From Intoshia linei (taxonomy: Eukaryota > Orthonectida > Rhopaluridae): a stretch of 47,951 nucleotides of DNA. Positions within the stretch are counted from its first letter, which is position 1; every line of letters begins with the position of its first letter. The translations under genes were made by a program, and so were the position numbers. The DNA is taken from contig LWCA01000140.1 of the NCBI GenBank assembly GCA_001642005.1, forward strand, positions 1 through 47,951, written 5' to 3'. The notes beneath the pieces were generated by a model. That model did no database searches and was not told where the DNA came from. It was given only the letters and a program-made list of their open reading frames with translations. Shown here piece by piece: positions 34,902-46,956 of this stretch.

Positions 34902-37900
34902 ATGAAAAATTCTTTTTTAAACAATTCTGATAATTTTTACTCTTTGGAACATGATAAAGAAACACTTTTTTGTAGATTTCGAATTTCTGAAAAAGCTAAA
35001 CAGAATCTTGATGTGTACTTTTTAGAATGAGTTTATTATTATTATTAATTATTTTAGAATAAAACTCATAGTGCTTGTATTACATGGATACGGAGAGCAT
35101 TCTGAATTTTATACTTGGCTTTTATCCGAATATAAAAGGAATGAAAATGTGGCATTTTTTACACATGATCATTGTAAATTTTTTTGTATTATGTTTGTTA
35201 TTATATCTAATTATAATTATAGATGGACACGGAAAATCTAGTGGCCCAAGAAATTGCATAGATAATTTTAAACGATATCTCAATGATGTCGATTTTCATA
35301 TAAATGAAATTACCAAAATTATAAAGGCTGATAAAATTTTATTGATTGGACATTCAATGGTAATTCTAATGTAGCCAATATTTTTATGGGCAAGGTGAAA
35401 CATTGGCAAACGCTTATTTATACTTTATAATACATTTGTATATCCAGTTATAAATTTTTTTAATAGGGTGGATTAATGGCATGTCATTACGCTATCCAGT
35501 ATCCACAAAAAGTTACTTCCATGATTTTAATTTCACCATGTTTTGATATAAAAATGGTTGGAAAACGAGGAATAATGGTAATTTAACTTTTTATGTGATT
35601 AGATTCAGCGAAATGATTTTATGGACTTAAAAAAATAAATAAATAAACAATACATGTAACAATATATGGATCACATATTTTTTAACTTGAAAAATATTGA
35701 TTCAATTCGATTCAATAGTCTTTTAATCACATTAATTAAACACATACAAAATTTTGATATAAATAAGTAATTCCACCATTATAATATCACAGTCAAGCCG
35801 CCACTATTCGCAAAATCGGTATATTTACATCTTTTATATGTAACTGAATATATTTCATTTTATTGTTCACCAATCATCATTTTTTAAAAATTTTATTTTA
35901 ATTTTTACAGGGGTGACCAAAGCACCAAATTTATTTTGAAAAATCTTTGACGAACAGTGTTCTCCACTGTATTTAATTTTGATATTAGTAACATATCACT
36001 GAGGCATTTTATAGCCAATGGTTATTAACCATAATTTATAATATTAGATTTTTAATTTTTGATACAATTTTTTTAAATTATTAAATTTTTTATTTTTTAA
36101 TTATCAGTGGAATCAGGTAAATTATTTGTAAATGTATACATGTGAATTGTACATTATTATCTATTTAAATTTTCAAATTTAGCAAAATTTATTATTTTTT
36201 ATATCGTATTTCACAAAATCTGCAAAGACTTTATTACCTTTGGATCCAAATACGCTAACTCACAATGAAGATCAGGTAATAATCATAATTTAACCCTGAC
36301 ACGAAACTTTACCTATGTGTGTAGTTTTAAAATCTAAAATATTAAAAACTCCACATATGCGTGTAGTCGTAATATAAACAGTATTTAAAAATACGCCCAT
36401 TATTTTAAATTTCAGAATGTTTATTTCCAATTTCGATTTCCTAGACATTAAGTTTAATTCTTTAAAAAGGGGTTTTTCATTAATTTTTTTAACCAGATTC
36501 TAACGGGTGTTGTTGATTAATTTTTTAACCAGATTCTAACAGGGGCTTTCTTAAGTAATTTTTTTACCAGATTCTATTAGGGGTTTTTTGAGTAATTTTT
36601 GAATAAATTTTAAAAATGGCATCTAGTGTAACATTCTTTTTAAAAAAACTTAAATATTTTTGTGGTTTGTATAAAATTATTTTTTCAGTCTTTAAATATA
36701 CATATACATTATATACTTATATAACATATTTAAATATATATACTGACCAAATTTTATTACTGACATTTTAATATTTATACTGACAATTTTTTATTAAAAT
36801 ACTTCCTATTTAATATAAACAAATAATTAAACTTTTTATTATATAAAAAGATTCCATGACTTCATAAAAGAATTTTTTTATAGTCCATCTAATATTTAAA
36901 ACTATAACAATATTTTAAAAAACTTCTAAAAACCATTAAAAAAATAAAATAATATTGAATTTACGCGTTCGTTAATCAGAAATTCGTTAAATACCAGATA
37001 TTTAGGCGTTTATATAGAAAATAAAATTTCGACGTTCGTTAAATGAAATATTCGTTAAATGAGATTTTGAAGGTATATAAAAGGATCGCAATATATCAAA
37101 GGGTTAATTAAGTGAGCTTCATTGATTTATAATTTCTATAAAAACGTTAATACGGTTAATAAATCTCTGGAGAACTTCATTTCAATCACATCAAAATTAT
37201 CATCTTGATGGCCTATTATATTTTTACTTTTAATTTGTACATAATAATATTTTTAGGTTAAACGGTATGTAAGTGATCCATTGGTATATCATGACAATAT
37301 CTCTTATAGGTAATACAGTAAAAGTTTAGTTTTATGCAATTTTTGTCTATTATCTTATCTTTACGTATGTACAGGGTGTTCATTTAACTATCACTATCAC
37401 TATTTTAATTTAAACATTAAAAGGTGTAGTATAAATTTAAATAAAGCATTTTACTGTAAATAAAAGTAGATATTTTAAGTTTTTTTATAGTGAGTCATGG
37501 ACTGAAAAATGTTGAGAACCGCTGGATTAGACTATCTTAAACAATCTTTACTAAAAAAACCACACTTATCTCAAAAAATAAAAGAATGGCTAAACATTAT
37601 AGAAAAAGATTTCATTAATACCTAATTAATTAACTTAATTGTAAAATTAAAAATATATTATGTATTAAACTTGCATCTCGCGAAGCTAAATTTTCAATTT
37701 CATTAAATATCATCTATTTTTATGATTGTAACTATGCATTTCTGACATTTTACATCATTTTGAAACAAGTTAAATCACGATTTATTTATCCCCAAAGTGC
37801 AATTTTTATTAAAATTTTCAATTTGACTTAGCGCGATTGCACTGTATTATCATAATTATCAATCACAGTTTAATTTGAACAATTTTATACGCTTGTTTGA

Positions 37901-39521
37901 ACTTTATTTTAGCTAAAGTGGCCAGAAAAATACGTACTATCACTTTTAGTTTATTTAGAATAAATTTTAAGCCGAAAATTTTTATTTGTCATCATAGATA
38001 AGTAGTTTTGGCTATACATTTAACACCAAATAAACTAAAATTGATAGTACGTATTTTTTCTGGCCATTTTATTTTAGCGCACAATTTTTACATTTTTACT
38101 ATGAAAAATGTATAGAAAATATGAAAGTGTGCAATTTAAAATGAACCCTGTATGTCTAATAAACATGAACATTGTTTATACTACATATATCATATATGAT
38201 GTATTTATATGAAGCTTAAAATTAATTTTGATTTTTAAAATATTAAAATTCTCAGACTTGATTTTTTAAAAAAAGGGTAACATGGGGTTTAAATCGAGAA
38301 AATTAACTTTTTTGAGTTTGCGATTTATGATGATGCTAATGATTTTATAACACATCCCAGAATTTATGTTTTTTTAAATTCTATGGTTGTTTTATTTTAA
38401 AAAAAAAGAGAAAGTTGAGTTTGTAATTAAATTAAAGTAAAAAAAATTTTTTATCGATACATTTGACTTATATCGATTGCCACCCCTAATCGTTCATACG
38501 CAACCTGAGACAATTGTTTTAAATGTATATCATTTGTTTCATATTTAATTATCTCATTTATGTATGCCGATTAAATATATATAAAAAATAATTTTTTTTA
38601 AATTACCGGTAAATAGCTCTAAAAATTGGCTAACATGTAAGCTATATTTTTTGTCTTGATCAAATAAATTATGAGCCTCGTTTGTGTTCTGTGTAATATC
38701 AAAAAATATATATATATGTTGTAGAATTCTTGCTGAAATATCCAAATCAATTAATTATGTTGTTGAAAATGCCGATAAAATTAATATTCCTTATTATTTG
38801 GTTCACGGTACAAAAGATGAAATATGTCCAATCGAGGGTTCATACAAATTTCATACTAAAACTGAATCAAATACTAAAATTATGAAGGTAATTTATATGT
38901 ACCATATAATATAGACCAGGGTGTCAAAACACATGGCAAGTGAGAGCCACAAAATAAATTTTCAAATTTCGCGTGCAGCAACATTAAAAAATATAATTCA
39001 AAGGCTTTATTTTTTCATAAAACATTTATTTTTATATATTCAAAAAATGGTTTTTTTGTAAGGTTTGGTAAAATCGGATTTTTCCTTTAAGAGTTGGTAT
39101 ATTTGAAATTTCTCTTTTGGAGTTTGATATACAAAATGTAACTTGGAGTTTAAGGGTTAGTCGATATATTTATATTTTACCCATAAAATTGTGGAAAAAC
39201 ATGCGTGATAAAGTCATACACGGGTTAGAACAAATGTTACATTTGGTTTCATAGAACAATGGAGACGACAAAAATTATGATGAAAGTTTTAACTTGCCAA
39301 ATTGCTCCACGTCATTTATTAGTGCGTTAATATTTTTGTTATGTGGACCGCCAAGCAAATTGATTCTGACACCCATATCTATGTATTTGATTTTTACGTA
39401 AATTATTTAGACGATAGAAAACGGATTTCATCAAGTACATTATGATTTTTTAAACCAAGAAAACTGTGCTAGAAACAAGATTAAATCATGGATAAAAGAC
39501 ATTTATGATTCTATTAATTAA
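34902..39521 (+). CDS. Monoglyceride lipase-type alpha/beta hydrolase, copy A, 298 residues
   Basis: Exons: 34902-35014, 35058-35173, 35223-35359, 35467-35577, 36183-36275, 37257-37309, 38725-38887, 39411-39521 (stop 39519-39521). All joints are in phase, 897 nt in total; human MGLL is about 303 residues. The N-terminal HGYGEHSEFY supplies the HG oxyanion-hole motif, followed by DHYGHGKSSG. The nucleophile elbow GHSM|GG is split exactly by intron 3. The acid is Asp in HGTKDEICP, and the base is His in ENGFHQVHYDF. The family hydrolyses monoacylglycerol to glycerol and fatty acid at membranes or in cytosol. No signal peptide or transmembrane span is present. Introns 6 and 7 contain mobile elements. 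A second copy lies about 1.9 kb downstream. The exact substrate cannot be read from sequence. Confidence 0.93.
36470..36610 (+). repeat. Short tandem repeat, ~58-nt unit, about 2.5 copies
   Basis: A GGGGTTTTT / TTAATTTTTTTAACCAGATTC unit recurs near 36470, 36530 and 36590, with TAACCAGATTCTAAC as the most constant part. It lies in intron 5 of lipase copy A. Confidence 0.8.
37372..38150. mobile_element. Tc1/mariner-like TIR element with TA flanks
   Basis: CAGGGTGTTCATTTAA at the left and TTTAAAATGAACCCTG at the right are inverted repeats flanked by TA on both sides (37370-37371, 38151-38152). The 779-bp body lies in lipase-A intron 6, has no transposase frame, and contains a second inserted element (37914-38070). 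A GTTGAGAACCGCTGG block near 37511-37525, like a hAT terminus, suggests another old insertion. Confidence 0.78.
37914..38070. mobile_element. Fold-back MITE, hAT-like, copy 1, with perfect 8-bp duplication
   Basis: ATTTTAGC is directly repeated at 37906-37913 and 38071-38078. The element is 157 bp and nearly all inverted repeat: TAAAGTGGCCAGAAAAATAC and TACTATCACTTTTAGTTTA at the left pair with the right half ending CTGGCCATTTT. It is nested in the mariner-like element 37372-38150 and related to the copy at 17359-17500. Confidence 0.85.
38225..38425 (+). repeat. R1 fragment
   Basis: Contains GATGATGCTAATGATTTTAT and ACATCCCAGAATTTATG, the R1 segment just downstream of its centre. A short copy in lipase-A intron 6. 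Confidence 0.65.
38917..39374. mobile_element. Putative hAT-like MITE in lipase-A intron 7
   Basis: The ends CAGGGTGTCAAAAC and GATTCTGACACCC are inverted repeats. The interior has paired GAGAGCCAC / GTGGACCGCC blocks and fragments of the tandem unit (39045-39150). The outside flanks ATATAGAC and ATATCTAT agree only in part, so the duplication is doubtful. Confidence 0.65.
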
Positions 39522-40105
39522 AAATTAAATTTATATTAATAATATAAACATTCAAAAAATACTCTTATACATTGGAAACACCACTATTGGCTGATTCTGT
39601 TATTTATTATGAATTACTTGTATTGATATAATATGATGAGGTAGTCAACTTCTCTTTAGATTAAAAATATAAATATATATATATATTTTGATGATGGCAA
39701 TGTAGGGTGAATCTTCCAGTTGTTCACCAAACTTTACTGTACAAATTGAAAATTTTTGAAAAAAAAGTTCAGATTTTATCAAATAATCGCGAATAATTTG
39801 ACATTTTGTCAAAATATCAAGAATAACCTGTATGTTGTAATTATAGTGAATAATTATTATTTTACGAATTAAAACTTTAAAATGTATATATAATATTAAA
39901 ATAATGTATTTTTTTGCTTCTATATCAGGGGTGTCAATTATGCGGCCCGCGTTATAATATCAACGACGTTGATTCAACGTATCATTTTTATATTTATTTC
40001 ATTGCACTTATTATCGTTATCATGCTTTAAAATTTTCCAAACTTTAAATACTCTTCAAAAATCTAATATAATACTAATTATCAAAAATATAGTGTTAAAA
40101 TTGCT
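39522..40105. other. Intergenic sequence, left part of a hAT remnant
   Basis: ATCAGGGGTGTCAATTATGC at 39926-39945 and GCGGCCCGCG just after it look like the left end of a hAT element. No gene is seen before it. Confidence 0.5.
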
Positions 40106-40521
40106 ATGCTAAGGAATGGATTTGAAAAAAGATTCCAAGATTTTAAAAATTTTGAAATTGAATTTTCCAAAATACATTTACAGTGAATGTAGTTGAGATT
40201 TCAAAATATCTACAAATGGAAATTATTGATATTTAATGTGATGTTACCTTAAAACACAAATTTTTAAATTTAGAAATTATTATTAAGGATTATTTTATAA
40301 ATGCATTATTGAAAGTTACCCCAAATAAACATCTGGCTTCCAAAATAATGAAAATGCTTGGAAGTACATATATATGCGAACAATGTTTTCCAATTATGAA
40401 TATAAATAAAAATAGATATCGTTTTCAAATATCAAATTAACATTTAAATTCAACTTTACAAATTTTATTATCTCAATCAATTCAGCCAAACATCAATAAA
40501 TTAGTAGAATTAAAAAGAACA
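40106..40521 (+). pseudogene. Decayed ZBED/GTF2IRD2-type hAT transposase C-terminal part
   Basis: Broken coding sequence reads FEKRFQDFKNFEIEF, then, after a stop and frame change, YLQMEIIDI and LGSTYICEQCFPIMN, ending NINKLVELKR. These blocks match the C-terminal hAT dimerisation region of the vertebrate ZBED5/FAM200/GTF2IRD2 relatives (FGSTYLCEQ.FS.M). At least three in-frame stops and one frame change are present, so it is inactive. The CAGGGGTGTCAA end near 39929 probably marks its left terminus; the right terminus was not found. Confidence 0.78.
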
Positions 40522-40600
40522 CTAAAATCCACAAAACTTTATAATGTTTAATGTTATATAAATATTTAAATGTAATTATTATTAATTTTAATATTATAAA

Positions 40601-40700
40601 CAGGGCTGTGTAGAATTGTTGGTACCAGCGACGTTGGCTGATAACAGCAACAGAGGCTGCTGTACCGGTACAGCAAGGCTGTTTTTCCAGCATAAGATTT
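40601..40700. repeat. GC-richer palindromic patch
   Basis: CAGGGCTGTGTAGAATTG followed by GGTACCAGC, CAGCAACAGAGGCTGCTGT and TACCGGTACAGCA gives overlapping inverted repeats. Base composition differs strongly from the surroundings. Likely an end of a TIR element; its partner end is not identified. Confidence 0.5.
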
Positions 40701-40904
40701 CATATATTATATTGAATTTTAGCAAATATAAAATGAGAATATCACTAAAACAATGTTAACCGTTTACTGTCTATACAAAAAGCGATAAGATTTAAAAAAA
40801 AATTTCTATGAATTATACGTTGGAGATAATAAACAAGTTAAAGAATTTGGAGTTGGAGAAAAAATATATACGCTAATAGGGATCTTAAAATCATACACAT
40901 TATC

Positions 40905-41195
40905 ATACATTTACATTTAAAAAAAATTGTATCTTCAGGGCCAAAACCCCAAATTACCCTTCTTTTTTTAATGAAAACAGCCCTTAGAATTTAAAAAAAT
41001 TTCAATCCGAATAAGTGACGACTTCACGGTCAGAAAAGCATTTTAGTATTCATATTTTTTTTCCGAAATATCTTATTAAAACAAAAAATGTGAAATAATT
41101 AAGGGTCCAAAAATTAAAAAAAAAAATTATTCTTATAGAGCTTATTCCAGTTGATATAAATACAAAAGTTCAACTCGAGAAATCTATTTGTATCG
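40905..41195 (-). repeat. R1 repeat copy, reverse
   Basis: CAGGGCCAAAACCCCAAATT, AATGAAAACAGCCCTTAGAA, GTGACGACTTCACGGTCAG and ATAGAGCTTATTCCAGTTG in reverse order. It lies just upstream of lipase copy B. Confidence 0.85.
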
Positions 41196-41381
41196 TTTTA
41201 TACTGTAAACAAAAATAAAATTAGTTATAGATACATTAATATATGTCACCTTTAAATCAAATTGATTAATATATGATACGATACATGATCCTATCACCCA
41301 ATTTAGGATCCTCATTAATAACGTATATAGAGCATTTAATCAGAATATATTAAAACCTAAAAACACTAATATTGTAAATAT

Positions 41382-44178
41382 ATGGATAAAAGTGTATTGG
41401 ACAACATAGATCATACATATACATTACATCATAACAATGAATCATTGTTTTGTAGATTTGGTATGTCTGATCCAGCTAAAAAAAATTTTGATAGGTAATT
41501 TACCTTTACTCTTTAAAATTTAAAAGTTATATACATTAAATATTTAATCAATCATTCAATTTTATTATCACGTAGAATAAAACTAGTAGTATTTATTTTA
41601 CATGGATGTAATGAACATACCGAATACTACAATTGGATGATGGAACAAAATGATGACAGTATTGCATATTTCACACATGACCATTGTAAATTTAATGTAT
41701 CTAAAAGATTATAATTTAATAAATCTAGATGGACATGGACGATCTAGTGGTAAGAAGAATTATGTGAGCAGTTTTAATCGGTACATTGATGACGTTAAAT
41801 TCCATATTGATCAAATTATGAATATTCTCAAAATTGATAAAATTTTATTAGTTGGTCATTCAATGGTATAATATAGATATTTATAATTAAATAAATTGTC
41901 AGTTTGCAATGTACGACTTACATTGTTAGTTAAAATCAATTCTATCAATTATATACCATTTTAATTAAAAAAATGTTAATCCTTAGTAAGTCTTCTATAT
42001 AATATATTATATAATATGCTACGTGATTTTTGTTTGTGTGGGTGTGTTCAACTTTATTTAAATAACTACCCGTCTTAGAATTTTATAAAGTCCACATTTC
42101 AATTACAGTTTTTTCCGGGTTGTTCGCAAAATAAATTCCAACCTCCCAAACTCACATCTTACGGGTCAAAAACCCTAATTGTCCTTTTTTTTAAAATTCA
42201 AACAAATAAGAGAATTTAAAAAAATAAATACGCTGATACGGATTTTAAAATCATAAACATTTCCATAAATTTAAATTTAAAACAATTATATGTTCAGGGC
42301 CAAAACCACAAATTACCCTTCTTTTTTTAATGAATACAGCCCTAGAATTTAAAAAAATTTACAGGTGGTACAGTTGTATCCTGTTAACAAGTACAGTTGT
42401 ATCCTGTTAACACACATAAAAAATTTCAATCCGAATAAGTGACGACCTTTATTGTCGAAAAATTTAGTAATTTACTAAAAATATGTGCCTATCCGTAATC
42501 ATTTAATTATTAAACTGACAGTCCAAAAATTATCATAACACAAATTCAAAGTCAGTTTTTCGACAAAGAAATTAAGATAAATTTGCAACTTAATATGAAA
42601 AACCCAATTTACTTTTTATTTTAGACACATGTAAATTTTAATTTTTAATTAACTATAGTAATATTTTATTTTAGGGAGGATTAATAGCTACACATTATGT
42701 TTTAAAATACCCTAAAAATATAATTGGTATGATACTTATAGCTCCATGTTTCTATATTAGTCATGTTGGAAAGAGGAGTCTAATGGTAATTTATTTTTCC
42801 AACTGGCCCCAACTGGGTCTTAAGAAATTCGATGCGATATAATAGATATTTTTTTGTTAGAATAAATTATATGATTATCTGACAAAAAATTAAAATCTAA
42901 TCAAATAAAACGATTAAATTAAGGACCCACAATGCGGTCACATTGGCGATTATTTAGTTTTCTAAGTTAAGGTTGAAGAACATGATAATATATGTTTTAA
43001 ATTGCTGGTAATGAAAATTCAGCCATATGAAACAAGGTAGATATTTCGCGGTTTAATGTTTCACATTTTTTAGCAATACTTGGTCATTGCAATATCCAAT
43101 ATATCAAAATCTGCAAGAATACCTGCATTAGCAGATAAAACTGACATATCACATGATCAAGAGCATGTATACCTTTCATAGTATTATTAGTATTAAATAT
43201 AAATAGGTAAAGAAATATCGAAGCGATCCATTTGTATTTCATGCTACCATCACTTTTAGGTTATTTAGATTTTTGAAAATTTGTTTAAAAATAAAAATAA
43301 ATAAATTCACCAAAAATTTCAAACGAACAGGCTGGGAAACCTGGTTTAAATCGTCATCCTTAGTCATTATTTTAATTTACTTATTGTGGTTAATCGTATG
43401 AAATTATTTAGTTTACTGGCTGAATTATGCAAAGCTATAAATTATGCAATGGACAATGCTCATAAAATTAATGTGCCATATTATATTGTTCATGGTACAA
43501 AGGATAATATTTGTCCTATTGAAGGATCGTATCGTTTTCATAAACTGACCAATTCTATTAATAAAAATTTAAAGGTACAATCATTTGTAATACAATTAAA
43601 ATTTATACTGAAAAATTTACATCATTTAAATTTTAAATGTTTGATTTTTTAAAAATTGTTAAAAATTTTGATCTGTTTTTTATTTTTAAATATTAAGTGT
43701 CTAAATCAGCGTTTCTGCAACTGTGTATTACAGAGATTTGAAAGTGATGGATAGAATTTTTTTTAAACGGTATACATATATTTTTAGAATCATTTTTTTC
43801 TTATATATTCATAACACAGTTTAACCTCTTTAAGTCAAACCCTTGTTAATTCAAAATTAGCCCACTTTAAAATTTGTATACAGTGACTGGTTAATTCTAC
43901 AACTGTTAAAATTAAAGTTATGTTCTTCATACTTTTTGTTATACAATTGATGTGACTAATTTAAAATCGATACATATTTGATTGATAGATTGATCAAATG
44001 CAAATTTATACGAATTTATTGTTTTGACTTAAAAAGATTCCATTGTATAAACATCAATCAATGAATTTAGGAAATTGAAAATGGATTACATCGAATACAC
44101 TTTGATTTTATCGAGAAAAAGGACTGTGCCAGAAATTTTATCATAAGTTGTATAAATACATTTCAACAAACCAATTAA
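41382..44178 (+). CDS. Monoglyceride lipase-type alpha/beta hydrolase, copy B, 295 residues
   Basis: Exons: 41382-41494, 41576-41685, 41729-41865, 42675-42785, 43074-43166, 43207-43259, 43412-43574, 44071-44178 (stop 44176-44178). It is the tandem paralogue of copy A: six of eight exons have identical length (113, 137, 111, 93, 53, 163 nt) and all phases agree. The catalytic set is kept: GHSM|GG split by intron 3, Asp in HGTKDNICP, His in ENGLHRIHFDF. The oxyanion segment reads HGCNEHTEYY rather than HGYGEHSEFY, and the C-terminus differs, so substrate choice may have shifted. The start ATG gives the same exon 1 length as copy A. The protein is soluble with no signal peptide. Intron 3 holds a reverse R1. 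Confidence 0.93.
42030..42470 (-). repeat. R1 repeat copy, reverse, in lipase-B intron 3
   Basis: Starts near the tail side (TGTTTGTGTGGGTGTGTTC), followed by GAATTTTATAAAGTCCACAT, CATCTTACGGGTCAAAAACC, then GGTACAGTTGTATCCTGTTA. The block GTACAGTTGTATCCTGTTAA is duplicated in tandem at about 42370-42410. Confidence 0.82.
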
Positions 44179-44214
44179 ATTTTAAACTTAAACGTAGACT
44201 CTAGTAGAGAGCAA

Positions 44215-45075
44215 ATAATCCTTACTTATATAATATGCCTTGTCTGTCTGTGTGTGTCATCGTTTATGTCAATAACTACCAGTCTTAGAATTTTATAAAG
44301 TCAACATTTCTATTACAGTTATTTCTGGGCGTGTTAGTAAGATAAATTTCAACCTCTCAAACTCACATCTTATGTGTCAATAAGCCCAATTGTTTTTTTT
44401 CGAAAATCAAACGAGTTCGAGAACTTAAAAAAATATACACTTTGATACGAATTTTAAAATCATAAATATTATCATAAATTTAAATTTAAAAAAAATATAT
44501 ATTCAGGGCCAAAACCCCAAATTACCCTTTTTTTAATTAAAACAGCCCTAGAATTAAAAAAATTTACAGGTGGTAAAGTTATATCCTTTTAACACACACC
44601 AAAAATTTAAATCTGAATAAGGACGACTTCATGGTCAAAAAAGCACTTTAAGATTCATATATTTTTTTTCTGAAACATTTTATTTAAACAGATAATGTCA
44701 ATTAATTAACGGTCCGAAAATTAAAAAAAAAAAAATTATTCTGATAGAGTTTAGTCCAGTTGATATAAGTACAAAATTTCAACCCCAAAAATGTACGCAT
44801 TCCGGTGAAAAACAATTTGTAATATATTATCAACCAATATTTTTCAAATATTTCGATATAAATATTAAAATAAAAATTTAAAATATAAATATTGATCCCA
44901 TAATTTCAAAAAAAATGTATTGAACGTCTACACATTTCCAATAAAGAAATATGGGTGAAAATCTATATAATTCATTCCTTCGGAATATTTTTCATTCTCA
45001 AATACTAATTTTCAAAAAATTTAACGATTATTTATTTTAAAACTACAGCAACTAAAAGTAAAACTTTGTTATTAT
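44215..45075 (-). repeat. R1 repeat copy, reverse, near complete 3' part
   Basis: Starts with the complement of the tail (AATCCTTACTTATATAATAT, GTCTGTCTGTGTGTGTC). It then runs through AACTCACATCTTATGTGTC, AAACGAGTTCGAGAACTTAA, TGATAGAGTTTAGTCCAG and ACGTCTACACATTTCCAATA to near the TTATTATCATTTTTG block. Confidence 0.85.
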
Positions 45076-45469
45076 CATTTTTGTCGTCAGTAACTGATGA
45101 TCAGTTTTACAAATCTTAAAACTGGAATTTTCCCTAAAGGGTTGCTAAATTTTTATTTTTAGTAAAAATGGTTGGATTTAATTGAAATTGGTTGAATTTA
45201 TATAAACACCCATTTTAAAAACTAATGATCCCAGAATTAGTGATTGTGATTTCTCGGGAAGAATAAAAAATTTTTATTCTTATATAATATAGAAGCATTA
45301 AAAATTTTAGAGACCTTAATTAATTTTGAAACAAAAATTAAATTTTATTTGATTACTAGACTGAAATTTACAAATTTAATTAGAAAAAATATCATACACG
45401 TATGTCTTAATTTTTTTTCGGGAAATCCCGGGAATTTTGTCCCGGTTTTTTTCCCGGCACAATCACTAC

Positions 45470-45835
45470 CCAGAATTTATGCTTTATAAAATGTAGAACT
45501 TTTTTCAATTTAAAAAAAAATGTAAATTAAAAATTTAGGTTTTGACCATGAAGACGTAACTTTCTGAGGCTGAGATTTAAGACAATGTTAATGACTTCAA
45601 ATGCGTCTCAGAATATGTATGTTTTTTTTTAAATTTTAAGGTAGATCTAATTTTTTTTCATTTTAGGAGGATGGGTTTTTTCCCTGAAGCACTCAATTTT
45701 TGAAAATGAAAGTTGCATTAAAACATAATCTCGTAAAAATAATATCAGAAAATTGGTTAATTAAATTCTAGGACTGTTAATTTTTTAAATAAACGATAAC
45801 AGACATATTCAATCTTATAAAAGTAAGGGATCAGT
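45470..45835 (+). repeat. R1 fragment, forward
   Basis: AGACAATGTTAATGACTTCA, GAAGCACTCAATTTTTGAAA and the tail-like AACGATAACAGACATATTC with TAAAAGTAAGGGATC. It is the 3' part of R1. Confidence 0.7.
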
Positions 45836-46956
45836 AAGGATAGATTGCTAAATTATAAATTAGTCTAAAAGTATTTAATTTCACTTAAATGTAATTTAGT
45901 TTATATAAATTTTTAATTAGACTAGTCACTAGTCATACATTCCACGCTATAAGTAATATTAATATTAACTTTACAAATCCAGTTTTTTTATATGAAAGTG
46001 ATACAAAAAATATATTTTATTGAGATGTGTATAATCAAACCCAAACCTATCATACTCGCCCTCCAAAATTATACATTGGCTAATAAACAAATTTTCCCAA
46101 ATGATGTGTAATGCCATATGGTCCTAGCCACCTCTTCAGGTAATAATAATCTTAATAAACCAGTGTTATACATAAAAACAAAATATATAACATAATTAAA
46201 AAAATAGTTCAAGGGTCACATTATGAAATTCACTGATTTATCATAATATTAAATATTAATAAGTATAAACATGCGATATATAAAAATGAATACCATTTTT
46301 TGTCACCAATATATCTAATAATCATAAAATAACAACAACTATTATATTATATTGACGTAATATCAAAAAGTAATATTTAAATGTAAAGCTAAAACTATGG
46401 ACGTCAATTGTACTAAGAATGAGATATTTTTACAAATGATTACATATCAGTCAAGGTATTACAAAGTTATAGATAATTTCCGAATAACTAGATATAAATC
46501 TAATATTCCTAATTAGACCGTGTAGTTTATACAAATTACATAAATAATAAATAAATTAATTTATATAAACTTGATATAACTAGGTTATTTATTACCATTC
46601 AACTATGGTATATTACAATTTGTTTAATCTTTTAAAAAGTATTAATTTTAAAATGTATAACTTTGGAATGACTAGTCCATTGTTTTTTTTTGAATATAAA
46701 TTATAAATATAACAATCTATTTATTAAAAAAACAAATTTTCACATTTTATAATACAATGATATATAAATCTACTTGAGATATTAATATAGTATTTTTTTA
46801 AAACATTTAAATACTTATATGGATTAACAGAACGCAATTTACCTAATTTGATTATTTATAAAGCAACAAACCATTGAGACAATTAAATATAATTACTTAT
46901 TCCGATAATCATACATTTAATTTACTTAATTCGTCAGTATAATTAAAACCATAATA
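45836..46956. other. Intergenic region upstream of the CARD gene
   Basis: No gene seen. About 46030-46140 is a diverged fragment of the MITE at 5012-5316. The remaining AT-rich DNA presumably contains the promoter of the CARD gene, but no site is distinguishable. Confidence 0.5.

Noticed and set aside
38554-38745. Minus-strand ORF and the 5' part of the plus ORF beginning at 38684
   Set aside because: The plus frame is the lipase-A exon 38725-38887 extended into intron; the minus frame is its shadow.
40493-40693. 66-codon minus-strand ORF rich in Cys/Thr
   Set aside because: It arises from the GC-rich palindromic patch and repeat DNA, with no supporting splice structure.
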